Shown here piece by piece: positions 32,176 to 41,617 of a stretch of 64,000 bases of DNA. The translations under genes were made by a program, and so were the position numbers. The stretch comes from Sporisorium sorghi (lineage: Eukaryota; Basidiomycota; Ustilaginomycetes; Ustilaginales; Ustilaginaceae). The stretch's first letter is position 1; every line of letters starts with the position of its first letter. The stretch covers positions 24,896 to 88,895 of the forward strand of contig JALCCG010000067.1 in assembly GCA_023212695.1 (NCBI GenBank). Reading direction: 5' to 3'. The notes under the pieces are model-generated. The model had not been told where the DNA came from, did not search any database, and saw only the letters and a program-made list of their open reading frames with translations.

Positions 32176-33112
32176 AGCCAAAATCGGCCTGTTGGCCGCG
32201 GCGGCAATCATCCTGGTGGCAGTCTTTCTGTTCATTGATCTTGGCAGCAATTGGGACTACGCGCTTCCGAGAAGGATCAAAAAGGTGCTTGCTATTATTC
32301 TGACCGGCGGAGCCATTGCTCTGTCTACCACGGTGTTTCAAACGGTCACGAATAACCGGATACTAACGCCGAGTGTTATGGGATTGGATTCCTTATATAT
32401 TCTTATCCAGACAACGGTAATCTTCGTCTTCGGATCGTTTACGCTGTACAAACTGGGCAGCAATGTGAACTTCCTGATTAATGTCGGAGCCATGATATTG
32501 TTTGCTGGAGTTTTATACAAAATACTGTTCAAAAGGGAAGGGAATAATATTTACTTCCTGCTGCTCATCGGTATGATATTCGGTACGCTGTTCTCCAGCA
32601 TGTCCTCCTTCATGGAGGTGCTGATTGATCCGAATGAGTTCCAGTATGTGGCGGACAAAATGTTTGCCAGCTTCAACAACGTAAAGACGGAACTGCTCAT
32701 TCTTGCCATGATTGTGGTTGCTTTGTCACTTCTCTATTTTGCTCGATTCGCCAAGTATCTAAACGTGCTTTCACTTGGACGTGAGCAGGCGATCAACCTC
32801 GGTGTGAATTATGATTACGTGGTGAAGCGGCTCCTGATTATTGTCGCGGTTCTGATCTCTGTAGCAACTGCGCTGGTCGGGCCGATTACATTCCTGGGAC
32901 TTCTTGTTGTCAATGTTGCCTATGAAGTTATGAAGACATATCGGCATTCATACTTAATCACAGCTTCTATACTTATTAGCATCATCGCGTTAGTGGGCGG
33001 TCAACTGGTTGTCGAACGGGTGTTTTCGTTCTCCACAACGCTCAGTGTTATCATCAACTTCATCGGCGGTGTCTACTTCATATACCTGCTACTAAAGGAG
33101 AGTAAAGCATGA
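32165..33112 (+). CDS. yclO: Siderophore ABC transporter permease (YclO-like, FecCD family)
   Basis: A 315-residue FecCD permease, second membrane subunit, with RRIKKVLAIILTGGAIALSTTVFQ and GPITFLGLLVVNVAYE as family landmarks. It overlaps the upstream permease by 11 bases and the ATPase gene by 4 bases, so all three are translationally coupled. Confidence 0.87.
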   Translation: MTYKAKIGLLAAAAIILVAVFLFIDLGSNWDYALPRRIKKVLAIILTGGAIALSTTVFQTVTNNRILTPSVMGLDSLYILIQTTVIFVFGSFTLYKLGSNVNFLINVGAMILFAGVLYKILFKREGNNIYFLLLIGMIFGTLFSSMSSFMEVLIDPNEFQYVADKMFASFNNVKTELLILAMIVVALSLLYFARFAKYLNVLSLGREQAINLGVNYDYVVKRLLIIVAVLISVATALVGPITFLGLLVVNVAYEVMKTYRHSYLITASILISIIALVGGQLVVERVFSFSTTLSVIINFIGGVYFIYLLLKESKA

Positions 33113-33867
33113 TCCAGGTTACGAACGTATCGAAAGTCTATAGCGGCAAAAAAGTCGTTGATAACGTGTCGGTTACGATCCCGAAGGGGCAAATCACTTC
33201 CTTTATCGGCCCTAACGGTGCCGGTAAAAGTACTTTGCTGTCCATGATAAGCAGATTAACGGGCAAGGACAGCGGTCAAATTACGGTGGATGGCAAAGAG
33301 GTCAGCCAGTGGAAAAGCAGCGACCTTGCGAAGAAGGTTTCGATTCTGAAGCAATCTAACCATATCAGCCTTCGTTTGACGGTGCGGGAACTCGTATCTT
33401 TTGGCCGATTCCCTTACTCTCAAGGCAGGTTGAATGCGGAAGATGAGAAGTTCGTGGATGAAGCGATCTCGTATATGGAGCTCGGAGATATGCAGCATAA
33501 ATTTCTTCATCAGCTCAGCGGCGGTCAAACCCAGCGTGCATACATCGCTATGGTTATCGCCCAGAATACAGAGTATATTTTGCTGGATGAGCCACTGAAC
33601 AATCTGGATATGAAACACTCCGTGCAGATCATGAAGATTCTGCGAAAGCTTGTCGCCGATATGAATAAAACGATTGTCATCGTGATTCATGATATCAACT
33701 TCGCTTCCTTCTACTCGGATTACATCGTTGCATTGAAAGATGGTGCTATTGAGAGCGAAGGGAAGACCGAGAGCATCATTCAGAGCAATGTTCTGCGCGG
33801 AATCTACGACATGGACATTGAGATTGAAGAGATTAACGACAATAGAGTATGTGTATACTACGCCTAA
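33109..33867 (+). CDS. yclP: Siderophore ABC transporter ATP-binding protein (YclP-like)
   Basis: A 252-residue ABC ATPase: Walker A GPNGAGKST at 34-42, signature LSGGQ near 136, Walker B ILLDEP near 155-160 and the switch His in VIVIHD. It energises the two permeases upstream, overlapping the second by 4 bases. A hairpin and about 200 bases separate it from the binding-protein gene. Confidence 0.9.
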   Translation: MIQVTNVSKVYSGKKVVDNVSVTIPKGQITSFIGPNGAGKSTLLSMISRLTGKDSGQITVDGKEVSQWKSSDLAKKVSILKQSNHISLRLTVRELVSFGRFPYSQGRLNAEDEKFVDEAISYMELGDMQHKFLHQLSGGQTQRAYIAMVIAQNTEYILLDEPLNNLDMKHSVQIMKILRKLVADMNKTIVIVIHDINFASFYSDYIVALKDGAIESEGKTESIIQSNVLRGIYDMDIEIEEINDNRVCVYYA

Positions 33868-33888
33868 TCTATAACAACGTTTGTAAGG

Positions 33889-33928
33889 GATAAGGAACGG
33901 TTCAACTGCCATCGGCAGGTTCCTTATC
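33889..33928 (+). other. Intercistronic hairpin
   Basis: GATAAGGAAC (33889-33898) pairs with GTTCCTTATC (33919-33928), with an inner CTGCC/GGCAG stem. No T-run follows, so it is more likely an mRNA-stabilising or processing element between the ATPase and binding-protein genes than a full terminator. Confidence 0.6.
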
Positions 33929-34076
33929 TCTGCTAAAATAGCTGGGGCTGCCTTGCGAAGGGACGGCATGATTCAATCTGTCCTTATTTAATTACTAATT
34001 CAACCATACATTCAAATATATGTTGAAGATCAATATGAAGCAGGAAAATACAAATATAAAAGATGGGGTGTACGTA

Positions 34077-35051
34077 ATGAAAAAATGGTTAACTTTATTC
34101 ATGGTAGTAATGTTCACGATTGTACTCGCAGCTTGTGGTCAAGACGATAAAACAACAGGTGCCGGTGGCGGAGACGCTGCAGGGGATACGCCTCCAGCCG
34201 AAGCGGAAACAATTAAGATCACCCACCAGCTTGGTGAAACCGATGTACCGAAGAACCCTTCACGTCTGGTTGTATTCGATTTTGGTATTCTGGATTCCGT
34301 AGATAAATTGGGCGTTGAAGTATTAGGCGTTCCGCAAGCGAATATTCCTGCTTACTTGTCCAAATTTGAAGACAAGAAGTACGAGAATGTAGGAAGCCTG
34401 AAAGAGCCGGACTTTGAGAAAATCAACAGCATTGATCCCGATCTGATCATCATTTCCGGCAGACAGCAAGATGCCTATGAGGAACTGAGCAAAATTGCTC
34501 CAACGATCTTCTTGGGCGTGGATACAAGCAAATACATGGAATCCTTCAAATCCAACATGAACACGCTTGGTCAAATCTTTGGTAAAGAAGCAGAAGTTGA
34601 GAAAGAAATGGCTGCCATCGATGAGAACATCAAAGCGCTGAATGAAAAAGCAACGGCAACAGGCAAGAAGGCATTGATCATTCTTGCTAACGAAGGCAAA
34701 ATCAGTGCATACGGTCCAGGTTCCCGTTTTGGTATTCTGCATGATGTGTTTGGTTTCGGAGCAATAGATCCTAACATCGAAGTCAGCACACATGGTAAAG
34801 ATATTTCGAACGAGTACATTGTAGAGATGAACCCTGACTATCTGTTTGTGGTTGACCGCGGTGCAGCTGTTGCCACTGGCGAAGGGGAATCAGGCGCTAA
34901 AGCGGTAGTTGAGAATGAGCTTGTAAAAACAACCAATGCCGCTAAAGACGGAAACATCGTTTACTTGAACCCGGATTTTTGGTATCTTTCCGGCGGCGGG
35001 TTGACTTCCGTATCTGAAATGATTACTGAAGTTGACGCAGCTATTAAATAA
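34077..35051 (+). CDS. yclQ: Siderophore-binding lipoprotein (YclQ-like)
   Basis: A 324-residue lipoprotein with signal peptide and lipobox VLAAC, a Gly/Ala/Pro linker, and a PeripBP_2 fold (RLVVFDFGILDSVDKLGVEVLG; PDLIIISGRQQ; YLNPDFWYLSGGG). It should capture a ferric siderophore for the YclNOP-like complex. The ATG at 34077 has GGGGTG upstream; an in-frame ATG at 34020 precedes it without a site. A strong terminator follows. Confidence 0.88.
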   Translation: MKKWLTLFMVVMFTIVLAACGQDDKTTGAGGGDAAGDTPPAEAETIKITHQLGETDVPKNPSRLVVFDFGILDSVDKLGVEVLGVPQANIPAYLSKFEDKKYENVGSLKEPDFEKINSIDPDLIIISGRQQDAYEELSKIAPTIFLGVDTSKYMESFKSNMNTLGQIFGKEAEVEKEMAAIDENIKALNEKATATGKKALIILANEGKISAYGPGSRFGILHDVFGFGAIDPNIEVSTHGKDISNEYIVEMNPDYLFVVDRGAAVATGEGESGAKAVVENELVKTTNAAKDGNIVYLNPDFWYLSGGGLTSVSEMITEVDAAIK

Positions 35052-35092
35052 TCCAAGACCCTTTTCGAAGGGAACGGTAATGAACATAGAAG

Positions 35093-35135
35093 ACACCGGA
35101 GCAGCTTTTACCAGGCGCTCCGGTGTTTTATTTTT
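35093..35135 (+). terminator. Terminator of the siderophore operon
   Basis: ACACCGGAGC (35093-35102) pairs perfectly with GCTCCGGTGT (35117-35126), followed by TTTATTTTTTT. Confidence 0.92.
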
Positions 35136-35249
35136 TTGCATTAGGGTAAGTGGTTAACGGATAATAAGATAAGGCAGATGTTGACGTAATGAGATGATGA
35201 TCATCAGGCTCGCTCAACCTGGAATAGTCGATTAGGAGGAGGTCTTTAT

Positions 35250-36674
35250 ATGTATCGGAATCAAATCTATATAGATGGACAATGGGTCCAGACCGAAGAG
35301 CAAATGGACGTATATAATCCGGCGGACGGGAAGGTTATAGGCACCGTGCCTAAAGGCGGCAAGAGAGAAGCCCAGCAAGCGGTGGATGCTGCAGCGGCAG
35401 CTTTTTCGGATTGGTCCGGCAGAACCGCGAATGATCGCGGGGAACTGCTTCGCCGGTGGCATCAGTTAATTGCAGATCATACGGATGAATTGGCCCGAAT
35501 CATGACCACGGAGCAGGGGAAACCGCTGAAGGAAGCAGCAGGCGAGATCCGATATGCCAACAGCTTTGTTGATTGGTATGCGGAAGAAGGTAAACGAATA
35601 TATGGCGAGACCATACCCGGTTCTTCCAGTCGTCAACGTATCATCGTGACCAAGCAACCAGTGGGTGTTGTAGCTGCCATTACGCCTTGGAACTTCCCGG
35701 CTTCGATGATTACACGCAAGGTAGCCCCTGCGCTGGCAGCTGGCTGCACGGTAGTTATCAAGCCGTCCGGTGAGACGCCATTCACGGCGATCAAGCTGGT
35801 GGAGCTAGCAGATGAGGCGGGCATTCCTGCCGGGGTAATCAACATCGTAACCGGACCTTCAAGTGATATCGCTGACGTGTGGCAGAAGGACAGTCGGGTG
35901 AGAAAACTGTCATTCACGGGTTCAACCGAAGTGGGGAAACAACTGATGGCTGGCGCTGCGGCCAATGTGAAGAAAATATCGCTGGAGCTTGGTGGTCATG
36001 CTCCATTTATCGTGACAGATCAGGCAGACCTGGATCAAGCAGCAGCGGGATTAATCTCTTCCAAGTTCCGCAATGGGGGACAGACCTGTGTATGTGCCAA
36101 CCGGATTTATGTTCAAGAATCAGTTGCGGAGAAGTTCGCAGCGAAGTTTACGGAGCTTGTCAAACAATTGAGGGTGGGGAATGGACTGGAGAACGGAATC
36201 GATATCGGACCCTTGATTAACGAGGAGGCTGTGGATAAAGTCGTTCGACAGATCAAGGATGCGGAAGAGAAGGGCGGCGTTATATTGGCTGGCGGTCAAG
36301 CTCTCCCTGATCTGGGAGGCAACTATGTCGAGCCAACCGTGATCATCAATGCCACGGATGACATGGAGTGCATGAATGAGGAGACCTTCGGTCCTCTTGC
36401 ACCCATTACCACCTTCAAAACCATAGACGAAGCGGTCAAGCGAGCCAATAACAGTCCTTACGGATTGGCTGCCTATGTGTTTACGCAGAATTTGGGCGAA
36501 GCGGTCAAAATCGCGGAATCTCTCGATTATGGCATCGTGGGAGTGAATGACCCTGTACCTTCCACCGCTCAAGCTCCGTTTGGCGGATTTAAAGAGAGCG
36601 GACTGGGCCGGGAAGGCGGCCATTACGGAATGGAGGAATTCCTGGAGGTGAAGTACATTTCGCTTGGTTTGTAA
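35250..36674 (+). CDS. gabD: NAD(P)-dependent succinate-semialdehyde dehydrogenase (GabD-like)
   Basis: A 474-residue aldehyde dehydrogenase. Catalytic residues are E246 (LELGG) and C280 (GGQTCVC); the NAD-site motif FTGSTEVG and the N-terminal TEQGKPLKEA-GEI are typical of GabD, which oxidises succinate semialdehyde to succinate. AGGAGG lies before the ATG. It is monocistronic, with no GABA transaminase nearby, so a related aldehyde (glutarate semialdehyde or sugar-derived) is possible. Confidence 0.85.
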   Translation: MYRNQIYIDGQWVQTEEQMDVYNPADGKVIGTVPKGGKREAQQAVDAAAAAFSDWSGRTANDRGELLRRWHQLIADHTDELARIMTTEQGKPLKEAAGEIRYANSFVDWYAEEGKRIYGETIPGSSSRQRIIVTKQPVGVVAAITPWNFPASMITRKVAPALAAGCTVVIKPSGETPFTAIKLVELADEAGIPAGVINIVTGPSSDIADVWQKDSRVRKLSFTGSTEVGKQLMAGAAANVKKISLELGGHAPFIVTDQADLDQAAAGLISSKFRNGGQTCVCANRIYVQESVAEKFAAKFTELVKQLRVGNGLENGIDIGPLINEEAVDKVVRQIKDAEEKGGVILAGGQALPDLGGNYVEPTVIINATDDMECMNEETFGPLAPITTFKTIDEAVKRANNSPYGLAAYVFTQNLGEAVKIAESLDYGIVGVNDPVPSTAQAPFGGFKESGLGREGGHYGMEEFLEVKYISLGL

Positions 36675-36767
36675 GAGCGGAATGAGTATTGCAATATTCA
36701 ATGAACATGGACAAGCTGAGCTGTCCAAACGAATTTAAGCCGTACTGCATCGGGGCAACAAAAATTC

Positions 36768-36809
36768 AGGGGCGTCCTCCAGGTTCAGACCTGGAGAACG
36801 CCCCTTTTG
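36768..36809. terminator. Terminator between convergent genes
   Basis: AGGGGCGT-CCTCCAGGT pairs with ACCTGGAG-AACGCCCCT over about 16 bp with a small mismatch, followed by TTTT on the plus strand. It closes gabD and, on the other strand, the oxidoreductase gene. Confidence 0.85.
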
Positions 36810-36811
36810 AG

Positions 36812-37774
36812 CTATTGCTGAATCAATACCGGCTTACCGGTTTCCGCAGATTCATTCGCGGCCAGCGTCACCTCGAGTGTCTTGAACCCGTCTTCGTAGG
36901 AGGCAAGCACAAGGCTTGGATCCTGGTTTCGAATGGCGTCGATCAAGGCCGTAGTAAGATCCTTGTAGAAGTCGGTTTTGCTGCGGTATACCACTTCTTT
37001 CTCCTTATCTGCGATGGAAAGCGTGGTTCCATCCAGAACGACCCGGAAATCGCGTCCCATGATCTCAATTCCGCTCCGATGATCGAATTGGATAAATCCC
37101 GTCTGCATATGGCCGACCGCTCCAGAGTCCAGCACGAATTGAATCGCGCCTACATCGGGAATGTCCAGATCCGGAATATCCTGCATAAGCAAGAGACTCA
37201 TATCGGCATACAAACGGGTGATGTCGCCGCAGAGGTAGCGTACCAGGTCCATGGTATGAGTAGACTGCTCAACCAGTTGTCCGCCGGACAATTCTTTTTT
37301 GCGCCACCAAGGAGTAGGTACAGGTGTCGTTATGTAGTGGGCACGGACCATGCCGATTTTTTTGTCTTTAAGAAAATCCTTGGCGATTGCAACGGTGTCT
37401 AGGTACCGCAGACAGTATCCGGAAGCTGCTATGATTCCGCTTTCATTGATGACTTTGACTTTGTGACGGACGGACTCCACGTCCAGACCCAGCGGCTTCT
37501 CGACCATCAAGTGAATGCCTTTGGCTGCTGCCTGTTCTTCAATATCTCCATGGCAGAATGGCGGGATGCATACGTACAGAACATCCAGCGGTTCCTGTTC
37601 CAGCATCGTGCTGCCGTCCGTATAATAAGCGGAGCCATACAATTCGGCCTGCTGTTTGGCTAATGCTTCATTCGTATCGCATATTGCAGCCAGTTGAACA
37701 TGTTCATTCTGGTGAAGGTTTTTAATATGGACAGCGCCCATACCTCCGGCTCCAATTACACCTGCTTTAATCAT
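36812..37774 (-). CDS. Gfo/Idh/MocA family oxidoreductase
   Basis: A 320-residue NAD(P)-dependent dehydrogenase with the Rossmann motif GVIGAGGMG and the catalytic-region motif EKPLGLD near residue 95. Start ATG 37774 has AGGAGTGAG upstream; an upstream in-frame start at 37822 has none. It lies 311 bases after a sugar ABC importer operon in the same direction and probably acts on the imported sugar or inositol. Distinct from the paralogue at 5704. Confidence 0.86.
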   Translation of the reverse strand: MIKAGVIGAGGMGAVHIKNLHQNEHVQLAAICDTNEALAKQQAELYGSAYYTDGSTMLEQEPLDVLYVCIPPFCHGDIEEQAAAKGIHLMVEKPLGLDVESVRHKVKVINESGIIAASGYCLRYLDTVAIAKDFLKDKKIGMVRAHYITTPVPTPWWRKKELSGGQLVEQSTHTMDLVRYLCGDITRLYADMSLLLMQDIPDLDIPDVGAIQFVLDSGAVGHMQTGFIQFDHRSGIEIMGRDFRVVLDGTTLSIADKEKEVVYRSKTDFYKDLTTALIDAIRNQDPSLVLASYEDGFKTLEVTLAANESAETGKPVLIQQ

Positions 37775-38085
37775 AGGTTGCTCACTCCTGATCGTATAAT
37801 GATGATGGATAAATATCCCCAATTCTAGGACTCACACGTGATTATAGCCCCGCTATCCATATTATTCAAGCTTTCCTTTGTATGCTGGTACAGAGGATTC
37901 ACCTGGAAAAAAGTACAGTAAACCTTCCTGAATACATACTAGGTGCTTGCTGCTAATAACCCTCATACCCGGCATAGGTGCGTCGGCAGCGCCATAGGGA
38001 CGATGTTTCCCATAGCGCCAACACCAACTCTTACATCGGTACTATTCGGCAGACTCCTTTATCGTGTATATTGCTGCGGCATGTG
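37775..38085. other. Gap between importer operon and oxidoreductase
   Basis: About 310 bases with no gene I can support. An imperfect hairpin (37989-38000 with about 38009-38019, two mismatches) is the only structure noticed; it could be a weak terminator for the permease operon. Confidence 0.45.
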
Positions 38086-38922
38086 TTATCCTTTAATCCC
38101 GTTCATGGCAATGCCCTCAATGAAGTAGCGCTGAAGGAATATAAACAGGATGATGATCGGAAGGGTGGCCATAAGCGCACCGGCCATCAGGAGAGGATAG
38201 TCGGTGGAATGCTGTCCCTGAAAGCTGGAGATTCCAATGGATAGCACCCGCATGTCCTCTGAGCTTGTCATAATGAGCGGCCACAGTAAATCGTTCCACG
38301 AGGCGAGTATGGTGAAGATGGCCAGGGAGACAAGCGCAGCTTTGGATAACGGTAAGTAAATATTCCAGTAGATCCGGAAATAACTGCAGCCATCGATTTT
38401 GGCAGCCTCCTCCAGATCCTTCGGCAATGTCATGAAGAATTGCCTTAACAAGAACGTACCGAAGGCACTGAAAATACCCGGTACTATGAGCACATAGAAC
38501 GTATCCAGCCAATTGAACTCACGCATAATGACAAAGCTCGGGATCATCACAACCTGTGACGGTACCATCAATACCGCAAGGAGCGCGAGAAAGATAGCAT
38601 TCTTGAAAGGAAATCTCAAACTTGCAAAAGAATAGGCTGCGAGTGAGCACAGGACAAGCTGGCCCGCTGTGCGTCCGAGTGTGACGATAACCGTATTCAC
38701 GTAATAGGTGCCAAAATCAATGGTTTGAATAACCCGGAGGTAGTTGTCCAAGTGCCATTCGACAGGGAGCCATTTGGGCGGAATCGACATGGAATCGGCA
38801 AAGGACTTGAAGGATGTGGATATCATCCACAGAAACGGCATAATCATGAGCAGCGCCCCGGCAGCTAACAGAACGTGGACTGCCAGACGGCTTGCTTTTC
38901 CCGATCGGGTTGAAGTATTCAC
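38086..38922 (-). CDS. Sugar ABC transporter permease (MsmG/AraQ type)
   Basis: A 278-residue permease with six hydrophobic helices and the EAA loop LEEAAKIDGCSYFRIYWNIYLP. The C-terminal QRYFIEGIAMNGIKG is typical of MalG/MsmG proteins. It lies 16 bases after the partner permease gene. Imports an unidentified sugar with the lipoprotein encoded at 39926. No ATPase is encoded, so a shared MsmX-like ATPase is assumed. Confidence 0.92.
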   Translation of the reverse strand: MNTSTRSGKASRLAVHVLLAAGALLMIMPFLWMISTSFKSFADSMSIPPKWLPVEWHLDNYLRVIQTIDFGTYYVNTVIVTLGRTAGQLVLCSLAAYSFASLRFPFKNAIFLALLAVLMVPSQVVMIPSFVIMREFNWLDTFYVLIVPGIFSAFGTFLLRQFFMTLPKDLEEAAKIDGCSYFRIYWNIYLPLSKAALVSLAIFTILASWNDLLWPLIMTSSEDMRVLSIGISSFQGQHSTDYPLLMAGALMATLPIIILFIFLQRYFIEGIAMNGIKG

Positions 38923-38938
38923 GTCTTCATTCCTCCTG

Positions 38939-39886
38939 TTATTGGTAGTGAACCCAGCGCTTTTGAATATACATCTGAACCATGGTGATGACTAGAATCA
39001 CAACGAATAGAATGAAGGCCTGCGCTGAAGCGTAACCCATATTGAAATATTTGAACCCGTCTTCCCAAATGCTGTAAACGACGGTCCGGGTGGATTCCAG
39101 CATCGTAGTCTGCTGATCCATCATAATGAAAATCAGGTCAAACACCTGGAATGAATTGATAAAGGACATGACCAATACAAAGAACAGGCTGGGCGTCAGC
39201 AGCGGCAGCGTGATCCGAAAGAACTTGTACATCGTTCCGGCACCGTCCAGCGAAGCGGCTTCATAATAGCTGCTGGAGATACCCTGGAGACCGGAGAGGA
39301 GAATGACGGCGTTATACCCGATACTGCTCCAGACGCTGACAAGCACGATGGAAAACAAAGCGAATTTTTCATCAAACAGCCAATTCGGCTGAGGCAGATT
39401 CAGCACTCCCAGCACATGGTTGATCAACCCGAATTCGGAGTTGTACAGCCATTTCCAGACCATGCCGACCGCAATCGGCATCGTGATTACCGGGATGAAA
39501 TACAGTGTGCGGTAGAAGACCATGCCTCTGATCTTCTGATTCAGCAGTACGGCCAGAACCGTTGCGATTGCAACGGACAACGGAACGGTGCCGACGGTAT
39601 ACATCATCGTGTTCAGCATGGAGCCGGTGAATTTGTCGTCCTTCATCAGATTCGTGAAATTATCCATTCCGACGAACTGGGGAGAGGTTAACCCGTCCCA
39701 CGATGTAAACGACAGGAACAGAGATGCGGCGGAAGGGGCCATGTAGAACAAACCAAGCCCCAGCACGACCGGCAGGATGAAGATATATCCCCACAGGGCT
39801 TCGTGCCGGGCAAGTTTCCCGACCTTTCGCTTGGGCATCTCAGGAGGTTTCGTGGTCACAGTTATAGGAGAGCTCACAGGCTGCAC
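38939..39886 (-). CDS. Sugar ABC transporter permease (MsmF/AraP type)
   Basis: A 315-residue permease with six helices and the EAA loop YYEAASLDGAGTMYKFFRITLP. Start is a GTG: either 39886 or the GTG three codons later at 39877; the AAAGGA site is 2 and 11 bases away respectively, so 39877 is the better spaced. It is the second gene of the SBP-permease-permease operon. Confidence 0.9.
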   Translation of the reverse strand: MQPVSSPITVTTKPPEMPKRKVGKLARHEALWGYIFILPVVLGLGLFYMAPSAASLFLSFTSWDGLTSPQFVGMDNFTNLMKDDKFTGSMLNTMMYTVGTVPLSVAIATVLAVLLNQKIRGMVFYRTLYFIPVITMPIAVGMVWKWLYNSEFGLINHVLGVLNLPQPNWLFDEKFALFSIVLVSVWSSIGYNAVILLSGLQGISSSYYEAASLDGAGTMYKFFRITLPLLTPSLFFVLVMSFINSFQVFDLIFIMMDQQTTMLESTRTVVYSIWEDGFKYFNMGYASAQAFILFVVILVITMVQMYIQKRWVHYQ

Positions 39887-39925
39887 CGTCCTTTCTTGGC
39901 ATTCCTACTTGGGAGCGGATGGTTG

Positions 39926-41185
39926 TCATTTGGTTTCAGTTGCAAGGATTGCATCCATTTGTTCACCGGCGTTTTTGAGCGCTTCTTCAAAGGTTTTTTT
40001 GCCAAGAAAGGCTGCCTGGATTTCCTTCACTTCCGCATCCTGCCATTCCGCTGTTTTCTGGGACACCGGATAAGGCACGGCAAATTCCAGACTGTCCACA
40101 AACACCTGCAGATCGAGAGAAGGAATGGATTTCAGCCAGCCACCTTCCGTGCCTTTGTAGGCAGGCATCGAGAAGCCGGAATCGGCCAGCAGTTCCTGTC
40201 CTTCCTTGCCCGATAGTATCTGCAGCAATTCCCAGGATTCCTGCTCTACTTTTGTCTTGCTGTTGATTGCCCAGCTCAGTCCGTGAACGATGGAAGCTTT
40301 CTGTTTACCGGCAGGAAGAACAGCAACGCCGAGTTTATCGCCGAGAAGTTTGTGCAGCTCAGGCGAGTTGACCGAAATCCCCGGAAACATGGCGGCCTTG
40401 CCGGAGCCGAACAATTGGCGGGACTTCGTTTCAAGCTGCTGCTGCGCATTCGGCGAGTAGCCTTTGTCAATCAAGCCTTGTTCCCACTTAAAGGCCGACA
40501 GAGCTTCAGGCGTATTAAAGCCGGATGACTTCTTATCGTCCGAGATTACAAATCCTCCTGCTTGGGCAATAAAGTTGTAGTAACCGATTTGATTGTCGAT
40601 CGGCGCTATGTAACCGTAAATACCATTTGTTTTATCGGTCAGCTTGGCCGCATTCTCCTCTACGGTTTCCCAGGTCCAGGTATCGTCGGGATAGGATAAG
40701 CCCGCGTTGTCAAACAACTCTTTGTTGTAATAGAGTCCGATGGAATCCTGGAAGTAAGGAAGACCGTGAAGCTTGCCTTGATAGGTATACATATCGACAA
40801 GTGCTTCGGTATAAACCGAGGTGTCCAGTCCACTTTGCTCAATGAGGGGAGAGAGGTCTTTGATCAGACCGGAGGAGGCGTAGGAGTGAAAGTTGGGTCC
40901 GTTCATCCAGTAAACATCAGGACCACTATTGCCGGCGAGGCTTGTTCTCAGCTTGGTCCAATAATCCGCCCATGGCGTATACGTTACTTTCACTTGAACA
41001 TTCGGGTGCTTCTCATTGAAAATTTTGATGGACTTGTCCAGCGTGTCCCGTACGTTTTCGTCCCAGAGGGCGACGTTGATTACCTTTTTCCCATTGTCGC
41101 CACCGGAGGCATTGCCACCACAAGCGGACAGTAAGGCAGTAAACACGAATAGCATCGTAATCAGGACAGACATTCCTTTTTTCAT
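39926..41185 (-). CDS. Sugar ABC transporter substrate-binding lipoprotein
   Basis: A 419-residue lipoprotein of the SBP_bac_1 group: signal peptide, lipobox LLSAC followed by a Gly/Asn linker, and a two-lobe fold (VNVALWDENVRDTLDKSI; SGPDVYWMNGPNF). AAGGAGGG lies before the ATG. It heads the operon; its promoter is at about 41393-41421, leaving a 200-base leader. The ROK regulator encoded divergently is the likely repressor. Confidence 0.92.
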   Translation of the reverse strand: MKKGMSVLITMLFVFTALLSACGGNASGGDNGKKVINVALWDENVRDTLDKSIKIFNEKHPNVQVKVTYTPWADYWTKLRTSLAGNSGPDVYWMNGPNFHSYASSGLIKDLSPLIEQSGLDTSVYTEALVDMYTYQGKLHGLPYFQDSIGLYYNKELFDNAGLSYPDDTWTWETVEENAAKLTDKTNGIYGYIAPIDNQIGYYNFIAQAGGFVISDDKKSSGFNTPEALSAFKWEQGLIDKGYSPNAQQQLETKSRQLFGSGKAAMFPGISVNSPELHKLLGDKLGVAVLPAGKQKASIVHGLSWAINSKTKVEQESWELLQILSGKEGQELLADSGFSMPAYKGTEGGWLKSIPSLDLQVFVDSLEFAVPYPVSQKTAEWQDAEVKEIQAAFLGKKTFEEALKNAGEQMDAILATETK

Positions 41186-41392
41186 TACATAACCCTCCTT
41201 AAAATGTTGGCATGGTTTTGATCAAGCATGATGGGGTCATAAAGCTTGTTCGACGTGAAAACCAGTCTCCTTGGATGGGAGCGCCCCCTTTGTATAGCTG
41301 GAGTAAAAAGCATTAGTTATTCCAATCATCGAAAAAAGTTAACATCGACATGCTATCTTTTGTGACAGAATAACTAGCTTCTATTGCGAAAG

Positions 41393-41421
41393 ATTATATA
41401 ATCCCCTCGATTATTTTTCAA
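41393..41421 (-). promoter_or_regulatory. Sigma-A promoter of the sugar importer operon
   Basis: On the minus strand TTGAAA (41416-41421) and TATAAT (41393-41398) are 17 bases apart. The 432-base divergent region 41186-41617 holds no gene. The resulting leader is about 200 bases, long enough for post-transcriptional control. Confidence 0.75.
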
Positions 41422-41617
41422 GATAGCGATTTCAATTACTTTTAAATTATTTTTTTTCACATATTGTGAGGTTGGGATGTATTCTTACATATAACATTAT
41501 TTTGATTGGTGGAATAAGTTAATTTCGGTTATTGAAAATGTTATAGTGTAGCTAACCTCATTTTTCCGATACAGAAAGTCGCACTAATTGATGAACCTAT
41601 AGAAAGGTTGAGCTTGC

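Noticed and set aside
37989..38019. Terminator after the sugar permease operon
   Set aside because: The stem has two mismatches and no T-run, so I only mention it under the intergenic gap.
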